A stretch of 64,000 nucleotides of DNA from a virus. Made by a program: the position numbers and the translations under genes. The stretch is taken from IMG/VR virus record IMGVR_UViG_3300036466_000273, positions 22,108-86,107 of that record; one strand, 5' to 3'. Shown here in pieces: positions 22,661 to 30,129 of the stretch; within the stretch, counting starts at the first letter, position 1, and each line of letters opens with the position of its first letter. The notes beneath the pieces are model-generated. The model was not told where the DNA came from. It did no database searches and worked only from the letters and a program-made list of their open reading frames with translations.

Positions 22661-23102
22661 TAGTAGAGCAAAAGGAGCGCGCGGTGAATACCAAGCGCGC
22701 GACCTATTACGTAAATATACGGATTACCAATGGGAGCGTGTGCCTGCTTCAGGTGCGTTAAGCTACCTCAAAGGGGATCTTTATGTTCCTAATGAAGACA
22801 ATAAGTATATGATTGAAGTTAAAAACTATGAGGAGCCTATCTTCGATCATAAAGTATTCACCAATAAGAGTTCTCCCTTTACAAAGTTCTGGCAAAAAGC
22901 GGTAGAACAAGCAGGAGAACGAAATCAACTTCCAGTATTAGTGTTTAAGCATAACAGAAGTAAATTTTTCGTTGCCGTAGACAAGGAACCTAAGAATGTA
23001 AATAGATTCATGTTCATTAAATGGTTGGACGTGTATGTTCTTATGTTTGAGGAATGGTTGCAGAAAGAGGATATTGAATGGCTAAGAAATTCGGCGAATT
23101 AG
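22650..23102 (+). CDS. PD-(D/E)xK nuclease, Holliday-junction resolvase-like (T5 D14-like)
   Basis: The 150-residue protein reads AKGARGEYQARDLL, ERVPASGAL, KGDLYV and YMIEVKNYE, the E...G.D...ExK pattern of archaeal-type Hjc resolvases and related nucleases. Catalytic residues are Glu16 or nearby, the Asp in KGDLYV and the Glu-x-Lys in IEVKN. In T5, D14 lies in the same position between D13 and the flap endonuclease. It probably resolves branched recombination intermediates before packaging. Confidence 0.75.
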   Translation: MAVDSRAKGARGEYQARDLLRKYTDYQWERVPASGALSYLKGDLYVPNEDNKYMIEVKNYEEPIFDHKVFTNKSSPFTKFWQKAVEQAGERNQLPVLVFKHNRSKFFVAVDKEPKNVNRFMFIKWLDVYVLMFEEWLQKEDIEWLRNSAN

Positions 23103-23914
23103 GAGAAGTTGACAATAGTAGAGTTCTCATTGTTGATGCACTCAACGTCTCTTTTAAATGGAAACACCTGAAACAATGGGACTTTGCCGATGATTTTCTT
23201 GATTTTTGCAGATCATTAGCACGCTCCTACAAATGCGGGAGAATTCTTATCACAGCGGATAAAGGTTCCTCCAGTTATCGCAAGGAAATTTTCCCTGACT
23301 ACAAAGGTAATCGTAAAGATTTACAGGAAAAGCAAACTGAGCAAGAAAAACAAGATTTTGAAATGTTCATCCAAGGCTATAATGACATGCTAGAAATAGC
23401 TGAAGATGAAGGTTATACAGTTTTAGCTTACCAAGGGGTAGAAGCGGATGATATTGCTGCCTATCTTGTCAAATATAAAAACGATTTTGGATTTGGTAAT
23501 ATCTTTTTAGTAAGTTCTGATAAAGACTGGGACTTGTTGCTTAACCATGAAGTACAGCGATTTTCCCATATGACTAGAAAAGACTATACACTAGACACTT
23601 GGGTAGATAGATACGAATTTCACCATGATGATTATATATCTTATAAGTGTCTGACAGGGGATGCGGGAGATAATGTACCTGGGGTAAACGGAGTTGGAGA
23701 TAAACGAGCCACTCAATTAATAGAACAGTATGGTTCAGTATTTGATATTTATGACCAACTTCCGTTACCTGGTAAGCAAAAATTTGTGCAAAATCTCAAT
23801 GACTTTGGCGAACAACTTCTTACTAATGTTGAGTTAATGGATTTATTAACCTATTGTGATGAAGCTATTGGGGAAGATAATATAGCTGATATAAGGGAGA
23901 AACTGAATGACTGA
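23078..23914 (+). CDS. 5' flap endonuclease (T5 D15-like)
   Basis: The 278-residue protein has FEN motifs: VLIVDALNVSFKW (Asp at the active site), FPDYKGNRK in the helical arch, QGVEADDIAAYL, VSSDKDWDLLL, and the helix-3-turn DNA-binding GDAGDNVPGVNGVGDKRA. It removes 5' flaps and RNA primers, and complements the polymerase, which lacks this domain. It overlaps the D14-like gene by 25 bp and the next frame by 8 bp. Confidence 0.93.
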   Translation: MAKKFGELGEVDNSRVLIVDALNVSFKWKHLKQWDFADDFLDFCRSLARSYKCGRILITADKGSSSYRKEIFPDYKGNRKDLQEKQTEQEKQDFEMFIQGYNDMLEIAEDEGYTVLAYQGVEADDIAAYLVKYKNDFGFGNIFLVSSDKDWDLLLNHEVQRFSHMTRKDYTLDTWVDRYEFHHDDYISYKCLTGDAGDNVPGVNGVGDKRATQLIEQYGSVFDIYDQLPLPGKQKFVQNLNDFGEQLLTNVELMDLLTYCDEAIGEDNIADIREKLND

Positions 23915-24176
23915 TAAAGACCTAGATAAAGAGCTTGAAATTATAATCAAGAATACAAAGTCAATTGAATCTCTTAGAGCATTATATAACATTAACAAGA
24001 CTTTAGAGGACAGAAAAGCAGAAAAACTTGATGAATTAGAGCAAAAAATACGTGCACTGACAGAGGAACATGATAAACTCGCTCAAAAAAGTTCACCTTG
24101 GGCATTATCATATTCAGAGATAATAAAACGCAGAATATCAGAACTAATAGTAGGAGACGACGAATGCTCAGAATAG
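23907..24176 (+). CDS. hypothetical 89-residue coiled-coil protein
   Basis: This acidic and lysine-rich protein is almost wholly alpha-helical, with a heptad pattern over about residues 30-60 (LEDRKAEKLDELEQKIRALT). It overlaps flap endonuclease upstream and dUTPase downstream by 13 bp, so it is part of the same translationally linked block. No family is recognised. Confidence 0.55.
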   Translation: MTDKDLDKELEIIIKNTKSIESLRALYNINKTLEDRKAEKLDELEQKIRALTEEHDKLAQKSSPWALSYSEIIKRRISELIVGDDECSE

Positions 24177-24577
24177 TAACAGACGACCCTAATCAATTTC
24201 AGAAAGCCCATTCCGTGGATGCGGGATATGATATTCTTTCTTCCGAGGATAAAAAAGTCAGTGCCGGTAGCCGTGCATTAATTTCCACAGGTTTACGTGT
24301 GGCTATTCCGGAAGGGTACGTAGGAATTATTAAACCACGTAGTGGGCTTTCAGTAAAACATAACATAGATATTGGTGCCGGGGTAGTTGATAGCGGGTAT
24401 ACTGGTGAAGTAAAAGTATGCTTTATAAATAATGGAAAAGTACCTTACCATATCAAAAAAGGAAACAAAATAGCTCAGATGGTAGTAGCTTTAATTTACC
24501 AAGATACGGTGGAGAAAGTTGATTCACTGGATGAATCGGAACGATCTGAGGGTGGATTCAACTCTAGTGGTTACTAG
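24164..24577 (+). CDS. dut: dUTPase
   Basis: I chose ATG 24164 (MLRIV) because AGGAG lies 8 nt upstream; the longer frame to 24098 runs through the previous gene and is arginine-rich filler. The 137-residue product has all five dUTPase motifs in order: DAGYDI, PRSGL, GVVDSGYTGEVKV, KGNKIAQMV and RSEGGFNSSGY. It makes a homotrimer that converts dUTP to dUMP and pyrophosphate. This keeps uracil out of DNA and feeds ThyX. Confidence 0.95.
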   Translation: MLRIVTDDPNQFQKAHSVDAGYDILSSEDKKVSAGSRALISTGLRVAIPEGYVGIIKPRSGLSVKHNIDIGAGVVDSGYTGEVKVCFINNGKVPYHIKKGNKIAQMVVALIYQDTVEKVDSLDESERSEGGFNSSGY

Positions 24578-24624
24578 TAGTAAACCTATGATATTTTTAC
24601 ATAGTAGTAAACCTACGAGATTTT
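24575..24624 (+). repeat. two 23-bp direct repeats before the reductase gene
   Basis: TAGTAGTAAACCTATGATAT plus TTT (24575-24597) recurs with two changes at 24602-24624, immediately upstream of the reductase binding site (GAAAGGA). The first copy begins at the dut stop. It may bind a regulator or a structured leader element. Confidence 0.5.
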
Positions 24625-24636
24625 GAAAGGATACAA

Positions 24637-26838
24637 ATGGACAAAAATTTTAGAACACTAATGGCTGAGGCTAAGTTCTTTGAGGGCTATGCTCGATTTG
24701 ATGATAATCTTGGTAGGTACGAAACCTGGGAAGAAGCTGTAACTCGTGTAATGAATATGCATCGAGATTACTACTCTAACCTCATGACTCCTGAGCTAAA
24801 AGATTATATTGACTTTGCTGAACGCATGTATAAAGATAAAAAAGTTCTAGGAGCACAACGAGCACTTCAATTTGGAGGTGATCAACTTCTAAAAAACCAT
24901 GCTAGGCTTTATAACTGCGCTGCAACCTATGCAGACCGACCTGAGTTTTTTGGAGAATGTTTTCATTTAATGCTTTGTGGTTGTGGAGTAGGCTTCTCTG
25001 TACAAAGGCCTCATGTTGCTAGTATGCCTGAGATTAGGCGCAGAGATAAAGACCCTAAAACTTTTGTAGTCCCTGATAGTATTGAAGGGTGGGCTAGAGC
25101 ATTGGACGTTCTAATGTCTAGCTTCTTCACTAGTGGGGTACACCAAGAGTATGAAGGGCATAAAGTTTATTTCGATCTTGAGCAAATACGCCCCAAAGGG
25201 GCACATATCTCAGGAGGCTTCAAAGCACCTGGGCCAGAACCTCTACGTAAAGCGCTAGATAGAATAGAGCAAATGCTAAAAGATATTCTAAAATCTGGGC
25301 GCACAACTCTTAAACCAATAGATATTTATGATATCACGATGCACGCGGCAGATGCCGTGATAAGCGGCGGTGTCCGCCGAGCTGCTACTATTTGTCTCTT
25401 CTCTCTCGATGATAAAGAAATGATGAGAGCTAAGACAGGGAATTGGTTTAACGATAATCCACAACGTGCTAGGAGTAATAACTCAGTAGTTCTTTTAAGG
25501 GATGAAACTTCCTATACGGAATTAAAAGCTATAGTTGATTCTATAAAAGAATGTGGAGAGCCTGGGTTTGTATTCTCTGATGATATAGACACTCTCTTTA
25601 ATCCATGCTGTGAAATCGGCCTTTACCCCCGCCTTGAAAGCGGAAATACAGGGGTTCAGATGTGTAACCTTACAGAGATTAATGGGGGGCTTTCAAATAC
25701 AAGAGAGGAATTTTTCGAACAATGCCAAGCAGCTGCAATTCTAGGAACTCTACAAGCTGGTTATACTAATTTTAAGTTTCTAAACGAGGAATCTCATAAG
25801 CTGATTGAAGAGGAAGCTCTTATTGGGGTAGGCATAACTGGTTGGATGAATAATCCTGATATATTATTTGATAAAAATAATATGGTTGGAGGAGCCGAAA
25901 TTGTAAAGGCAACCAATAAAGTATTAGCAGAAATTTTAGGGATTAACCCAGCAGCTAGATGTACGACAGTAAAGCCTTCTGGTAACTCATCCGTGTTGCT
26001 AGAAACTACAAGTGGTATCCACGGAGAGCATGCTCCTGCCTATATTCGTAACGTTCAGTTTAATAAAGAGACAGAAATTGCTAAGATTTTTGAAAAACTG
26101 AACCCTGATATGGTGTCAGATTCAGTATGGTCACAAAATGGTACTGATATATGTGTTTCTTTTCCAGTGATTAGCCCAAAAGGCAGTAAGTATAAATCCG
26201 AGCTACTAGGAGTTAAACAGCTTGAGTATGTAAAGAAAGCTCAGCAATACTGGATAGAGTATGGTACTGACGTGGAACTTTGTCGTAAGCCTTATTTAAG
26301 GCATAATGTCTCTAATACAATTACTGTGGATGACTGGGATGAAGTAATTGATTATGTGTATGATAATAGAGACTACCTATGCGGAGTATCATTCCTATCG
26401 GAATTTGGTGATAAAGCATTACCACAAGCTCCTTTTACCGAAGTACTAAATCTACAGCAATTAACGGACAAATATGGAGCAGAAGTGCTCCTAACTTCCG
26501 CACTTATTGAGGCAGGTCTTCATGCTTTTAATGATGATTTATGGTTGGCATGTGATACTGCTCTCGGTAGAGGTAAGGATATTAGTAAAGAAACTCATAG
26601 TAATATCCCTAAGCGAGATTTTGTACGTAGATTTGAAAAATTTGCTAAGAACTTTTCTACTAAAGAGGAATGTGCTGAATGCCTCAAAGATGTATATCTA
26701 TTCCACAAATGGTGGAAGATTCAGAAAAACGCTAGGTTTATTAATTTTGTAGAAGAGTTGGAAGAAAAGACCTATACTGATATTAACACAATAGGCGCAC
26801 AAGCCTGCGCGGGAGGCGCATGTGAGTGGGGATCGTAA
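24637..26838 (+). CDS. class II (adenosylcobalamin-dependent) ribonucleoside-triphosphate reductase
   Basis: The 733-residue protein matches the monomeric RTPR type: CGCGVGFSVQRP at about residue 114 holds an active-site Cys, NPCCEI at about 322 holds the radical Cys and Glu, CNLTEIN follows, and the C-terminus ends CAGGAC plus EWGS with the redox pair. The length is close to Lactobacillus RTPR. It reduces ribonucleoside triphosphates with a coenzyme B12 radical, so no NrdB partner is needed. T5 uses class I NrdA/NrdB instead, so this is a different solution. It depends on host cobalamin. Confidence 0.92.
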   Translation: MDKNFRTLMAEAKFFEGYARFDDNLGRYETWEEAVTRVMNMHRDYYSNLMTPELKDYIDFAERMYKDKKVLGAQRALQFGGDQLLKNHARLYNCAATYADRPEFFGECFHLMLCGCGVGFSVQRPHVASMPEIRRRDKDPKTFVVPDSIEGWARALDVLMSSFFTSGVHQEYEGHKVYFDLEQIRPKGAHISGGFKAPGPEPLRKALDRIEQMLKDILKSGRTTLKPIDIYDITMHAADAVISGGVRRAATICLFSLDDKEMMRAKTGNWFNDNPQRARSNNSVVLLRDETSYTELKAIVDSIKECGEPGFVFSDDIDTLFNPCCEIGLYPRLESGNTGVQMCNLTEINGGLSNTREEFFEQCQAAAILGTLQAGYTNFKFLNEESHKLIEEEALIGVGITGWMNNPDILFDKNNMVGGAEIVKATNKVLAEILGINPAARCTTVKPSGNSSVLLETTSGIHGEHAPAYIRNVQFNKETEIAKIFEKLNPDMVSDSVWSQNGTDICVSFPVISPKGSKYKSELLGVKQLEYVKKAQQYWIEYGTDVELCRKPYLRHNVSNTITVDDWDEVIDYVYDNRDYLCGVSFLSEFGDKALPQAPFTEVLNLQQLTDKYGAEVLLTSALIEAGLHAFNDDLWLACDTALGRGKDISKETHSNIPKRDFVRRFEKFAKNFSTKEECAECLKDVYLFHKWWKIQKNARFINFVEELEEKTYTDINTIGAQACAGGACEWGS

Positions 26839-27004
26839 ATATGCTACAAACGAAGAGATACTAGAAGCTTTGGGAATATCTAATATAGATAGTATTAGAA
26901 AAGTCGAGATTATATTATTTCCAGAATGTTTGCCTACTTTAAAAGTAACTCGATATATTGACAATGTAGAAACTTTAACACAATTCACAATTAGAAAAAG
27001 ATAA
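26822..27004 (+). CDS. hypothetical 60-residue protein (GTG start)
   Basis: GTG at 26822 lies 6 nt after GGGAGG, inside the last codons of the reductase gene. The product begins MSGDRKYATNEEILEALGIS, a helical start with an EEILEALGI pattern like a short HTH, followed by strands. It is the last gene of the plus-strand block and runs to a bidirectional terminator. No family is recognised. Confidence 0.55.
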   Translation: MSGDRKYATNEEILEALGISNIDSIRKVEIILFPECLPTLKVTRYIDNVETLTQFTIRKR

Positions 27005-27006
27005 AG

Positions 27007-27046
27007 AAAAAGCCTCTACTACATAATTCGTAGTAGAGGCTTTTTT
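27007..27046. terminator. bidirectional terminator between convergent blocks
   Basis: A 16-bp stem AAAAAGCCTCTACTAC/GTAGTAGAGGCTTTTT (27007-27022 with 27030-27045) has a T-run in each direction. It separates the plus-strand early block from the minus-strand late block. Confidence 0.92.
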
Positions 27047-27047
27047 G

Positions 27048-27215
27048 TTATTCTTTAGTAGAATCAAAATCAAACTCAGGCCACTCAGCCTCTCTTAACA
27101 TGTCTTCAATTTCTGCGATAGTCATATTAGATACATCATTATCACTAATATCTTTAATTCCTTTAATTACTTCTACTAAAACGGGTAGTAATTGTTTAAT
27201 TAATTTAATATCCAT
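27048..27215 (-). CDS. hypothetical 55-residue protein
   Basis: This frame is complete on the minus strand, from ATG (27213-27215) to TAA (27048-27050) next to the terminator, with AGGAG upstream. The acidic product begins MDIKLIKQLLPVLVEVIKGI, a possible amphipathic or membrane-skimming helix, and ends EWPEFDFDSTKE. It overlaps the lipoprotein gene by 11 bp. Last gene of the late operon; possibly part of lysis, not recognised. Confidence 0.55.
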   Translation of the reverse strand: MDIKLIKQLLPVLVEVIKGIKDISDNDVSNMTIAEIEDMLREAEWPEFDFDSTKE

Positions 27216-27543
27216 ACGCAATTTCTCCTATCTTAGTCAAAGTATCAAATAGGTTTTTTCGTGCACGTTCTCGCTCATCTTCAAACTCTTTCTGGTTACT
27301 AAGGTATAAAAGTTCAAATTCTAAAGCATTAGTATATAACTTTTGAGATTTCTTATATAAGGAAGCGGCTTTATCACACTGTTTCTGATTAAGTACGCCC
27401 TCAGAACATAAACTATCCGCTGTTCTAGCTGCTAAAACGATTGACTCTTGGGCTGTTTTCAGCTGTCTAGCGCTATCCTTAGCGCTATATGCTGCACAGC
27501 CGGAGAGTAATGCTATCAATAAAAATCCTATAAAAATTCTCAT
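27205..27543 (-). CDS. small outer-membrane lipoprotein, possible spanin component
   Basis: The 112-residue protein has a type II signal peptide (MRIFIGFLLIALLSGC) with the lipobox LSGC and lipidated Cys16, then a helical, charged domain that may form a coiled coil. It probably anchors in the outer membrane. Its place in a cluster with a holin suggests a role in the last lysis step (o-spanin or u-spanin type), but no partner i-spanin is obvious. It shares one base with the DUF1353-like gene. Confidence 0.6.
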   Translation of the reverse strand: MRIFIGFLLIALLSGCAAYSAKDSARQLKTAQESIVLAARTADSLCSEGVLNQKQCDKAASLYKKSQKLYTNALEFELLYLSNQKEFEDERERARKNLFDTLTKIGEIAYGY

Positions 27544-27941
27544 TAATCCTCCTCAAAATCTGAGCCAACCCCAAACATAGCCCCTATTCTGACTCCTAAG
27601 TATCCTTTAATTTGCTCCCATTTAGTACCTCTAATACCTACGTCCCGCCTAAATAGCTTATCAGCAATCTTACGCTCTTCCTTAGTCTTAGCTATAGCAC
27701 ACCTAAAATCATGGCGACAACTAGCTATAGGATGCTTCCATTTAGGAAACCCAATAATAGGCATATTCCTTAAAGGCCCACTAGAGCTTCCATCCCAGCT
27801 CCAAAATGCCGGAATTTCTCCTTCTCCACAGGGAAGAGGTTTAGTAAGCTGCATAATATCAGCAGTCTCTTTTACATCCCGCATATAAATATGTCCGTCC
27901 CAGTCTTGTTTATTTATCTCATCTGTAAAATAATTAATCAT
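27543..27941 (-). CDS. DUF1353-like protein
   Basis: The 132-residue protein has a pattern like DUF1353: PAFWSWDGSS, an HDFRC/H-D element (usually LHDYLY), KEERKIADKLFRRDV, and KGYLGVRIGAMFG. This small phage and prophage family is often found near lysis genes and its function is not established. The conserved His-Asp pair suggests a metal site. It lies in the order DUF1353, lipoprotein, 55-residue protein at the end of the late operon. Confidence 0.55.
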   Translation of the reverse strand: MINYFTDEINKQDWDGHIYMRDVKETADIMQLTKPLPCGEGEIPAFWSWDGSSSGPLRNMPIIGFPKWKHPIASCRHDFRCAIAKTKEERKIADKLFRRDVGIRGTKWEQIKGYLGVRIGAMFGVGSDFEED

Positions 27942-28006
27942 GTATTATACTCCTATAAAGGTATCTACAAGACTAATTATAGCGTTATAATTAGTCTTGT
28001 AGATTG

Positions 28007-28336
28007 TTACTGTTGGGGAAACACCGGCAACATCCCAACAAACTCATCTTCATCCGGCGGATCAATTATCCCTGTTGCTACATCATGCATGATCTGACGT
28101 GCAGATTCCCACACTGATACGTTCCATGCCCACACATCGTTGCAGAACTGGTAGTGAGTGTAAGTGTTATCATCTGCATAGTTTTTGCAGGAGTGAACAT
28201 CGCGGAATGCTGTACCGTTGGCTTTGTTATAGGCGTCCACCTCTGCCTGTATCAGCTCAGTGACCAGCTGCTCGTACTTCCACAATTTGTTGCTGTTGCT
28301 TAGGTCAATCTGTTGCGTGAAGCTGTAGAGGTTCAA
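28007..28336 (-). CDS. tail-fibre-associated protein (possible assembly chaperone), foreign composition
   Basis: The 109-residue product starts with TTG (28336) inside the holin 3' end. It contains NKLWKYEQLVTELIQAEVD and WESARQIMHDVATG, and ends DEDEFVGMLPVFPQQ. A decayed relative (WEAARNILADV, EEEFVGMLPVF) sits at 50860-51040 next to the second tail fibre, so the family probably travels with fibre genes. Base composition is more G+C-rich than its neighbours. It may have been inserted here, since the holin C-terminus and this start overlap awkwardly. Function is inferred from context only. Confidence 0.5.
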   Translation of the reverse strand: MNLYSFTQQIDLSNSNKLWKYEQLVTELIQAEVDAYNKANGTAFRDVHSCKNYADDNTYTHYQFCNDVWAWNVSVWESARQIMHDVATGIIDPPDEDEFVGMLPVFPQQ

Positions 28337-28658
28337 TTAAAGGCATAATAGCATCTAGTTGAGAGGGTTCCTGAAAAAAGGCCCCTACACGCCCAATCAT
28401 TGGGAATATTACATAGTTAAGAAAAATCATAAATAAACCACCATACACTACGCTTGGTCTTGCACGCTTAGTAAATTTATCTTTTTGCTTTAGCTCCTCT
28501 ACCATTATTTCTGATTTAGCTTGGTCTCTGATAGCTACTTCTTGTGAGATTGCTGCCGCCATCTTTGCTTTTTGTTCTGGAGAAGCATCGGGCGGGAAAA
28601 ACCTATCTACTAGATTTTCTGCGAAAGATGCTATGCCCCCTAGTCCTGTTAAATCCAT
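28305..28658 (-). CDS. 3TM-type phage holin
   Basis: The 117-residue protein has a short N-terminal helix (GLGGIASFAENLVDRFFPP), a charged helical stretch (SPEQKAKMAAAISQEVAIRD) and then KRARPSVVYGGLFMIFLNYVIFP, the hallmark of the GTA/3TM holin family. It should form inner-membrane lesions that time lysis. The last residues (LQLHATD) run into the foreign gene at 28007, so the C-terminus may have been altered by that junction. The lysozyme-like gene is far away, at 4188. Confidence 0.75.
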   Translation of the reverse strand: MDLTGLGGIASFAENLVDRFFPPDASPEQKAKMAAAISQEVAIRDQAKSEIMVEELKQKDKFTKRARPSVVYGGLFMIFLNYVIFPMIGRVGAFFQEPSQLDAIMPLIEPLQLHATD

Positions 28659-28711
28659 ATTAACTCCTGACTAAATATATAATAAGCTTAAAGTTTCAAA
28701 CTTATCCTGAG

Positions 28712-28745
28712 ATGCACTGTCTATTTTTGCTACTAAATAGTGCAT
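28712..28745. repeat. inverted repeat between holin and tail-fibre genes
   Basis: ATGCACT (28712-28718) pairs with AGTGCAT (28739-28745), and TACCTT-ATAA-AAGGTA (28765-28780) forms a second small hairpin just after the fibre gene stop. There is no clear T-run on the minus strand. It may be a weak terminator or processing site. Confidence 0.35.
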
Positions 28746-28783
28746 ATGCAGCTCCTAAGTTTCTTACCTTATAAAAGGTAGCC

Positions 28784-29800
28784 TTACATTCTGTTGCCTA
28801 AGAGTTTTATCTCATAGTCGGTAAGAGCAGATGAGTAAAGTGCGAAAGCTCTAAATACTCCATTAAAGAAGTTAGATAATACCCCATCAATATAGCCAGC
28901 TCCTAACTTTAAAGAGCCATTAGCTGAAGACAATTCAGAGTTATATACACCTATATCATTAGCAATCTGTCGTCCATAAGATAGTATTTGATGGTTGGTT
29001 CCTGTATACCGCATAGCAATCATAAAAGGGAACCCTCGGCCTACATTAGCTACCGTGGCGGGGTTTTCCATAATATTAAATGATATACTACCAGAGCCAT
29101 CTTCAATCTGTAGATCTAATAGAGGCGAAGTACTAGTTTCGGAATCTGCATCCATACCTGCGATAGCTCTTATTGAAGAAACATCAAAAACCGAGCCAGA
29201 AAAAAGCATTGTCCATGCTGGGGAGGGTAAGGATATGACTGGGGTGTCTATATAGTCATCAACCCCATCAAATTTTATCCCGCATAGAGTAGGAATAGCA
29301 CCGTAAATAGTGCCGTCATTTACTCCAGTAGAGTCCACTACAGTAGTACCATTTATACCCTGTATAAAATCATACTCTATAACTAAACTATCAAGACTCG
29401 GGGATACAAAACCTCCCAAATTACCAACCCATACATTATTATTTAGGGTATTATCGATACAAACCCACTCTTCTCCTGTAGTGGTATTTAATTCCTTAGC
29501 TCCAATAGAGGGAGGATTATAGTCAATTGTTGGGTCAATACTCTGCTGCACAGGAAATCTGAAGTCATTGCCTTCCGCCACTGTCTCAGCATCCGAACCG
29601 AAAGGTTTGTTGAAGGCAGAAGCTTTCTCAAACGCTGGCTCCGCATTTATAGTAGCAGGGGTTATGTTATGCGGATTGGATGCCTCTTTATGGTCTTGAA
29701 CCTCAGTGTTAATATTTATGAAATTATTATCTACTTCTGTATTTGTTAATGGAGCACCCTTAGCAGTAGTGCCTGTCTCTCTAGTAATTATAGTAGCCAT
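28784..29800 (-). CDS. tail fibre / receptor-binding protein with LamG-like lectin domain
   Basis: The 338-residue protein has an N-terminal fibre-type segment (TTAKGAPLTNTEVDNNFININT, then DHKEASNPHNITPATI) that probably attaches to the tail tip, and a C-terminal concanavalin-like (LamG) domain from about residue 145: IKFDGVDDYIDTP, then LKLGAGYIDGVLSNFFNGVF and LYSSALTDYEIKLLGNRM. LamG domains bind surface glycans. It lies just behind the tail-tip genes, and so is one of two candidate receptor-binding proteins in this phage. Confidence 0.75.
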   Translation of the reverse strand: MATIITRETGTTAKGAPLTNTEVDNNFININTEVQDHKEASNPHNITPATINAEPAFEKASAFNKPFGSDAETVAEGNDFRFPVQQSIDPTIDYNPPSIGAKELNTTTGEEWVCIDNTLNNNVWVGNLGGFVSPSLDSLVIEYDFIQGINGTTVVDSTGVNDGTIYGAIPTLCGIKFDGVDDYIDTPVISLPSPAWTMLFSGSVFDVSSIRAIAGMDADSETSTSPLLDLQIEDGSGSISFNIMENPATVANVGRGFPFMIAMRYTGTNHQILSYGRQIANDIGVYNSELSSANGSLKLGAGYIDGVLSNFFNGVFRAFALYSSALTDYEIKLLGNRM

Positions 29801-29809
29801 GCTTTCTCC

Positions 29810-30127
29810 TTATGAAATATCCAATACACGTTCTGTATAGTCATTAGTCTCAAAGTACGTATAAGTATCTGTATACCAAGTTAATATAATAAAAACTTCC
29901 GAACCAAACGAACTAATATTGTTTGAAACTGCTTCAATAGTATAATAATTACTAAAGTCTCCAATACTAACATCTGTATCTTCGAAGCTGAAGGGGGCTT
30001 CTACTATAGTGGCAACAGGAGTACCTGGAGCGCTAGTATCAATACTATCACTCGATTTATATATATTGTATTCTGCCCCTCCTAAATTTGTATCCTCAAA
30101 ATTTATAGTTATCTTTGGTGTAGGCAT
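29810..30127 (-). CDS. small fibronectin/Ig-like virion protein
   Basis: The 105-residue product reads as one beta-sandwich: ITINFEDTNLGGAEYNIYKS, FSFEDTDV and YYTIEAVSNNISSFGSE, the typical A-to-G strand pattern of FN3-like domains. It lies between the tail hub and the LamG fibre, and probably decorates the tail tip or links the fibre to it. No enzymatic motif is seen. Confidence 0.55.
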   Translation of the reverse strand: MPTPKITINFEDTNLGGAEYNIYKSSDSIDTSAPGTPVATIVEAPFSFEDTDVSIGDFSNYYTIEAVSNNISSFGSEVFIILTWYTDTYTYFETNDYTERVLDIS

Positions 30128-30129
30128 AA

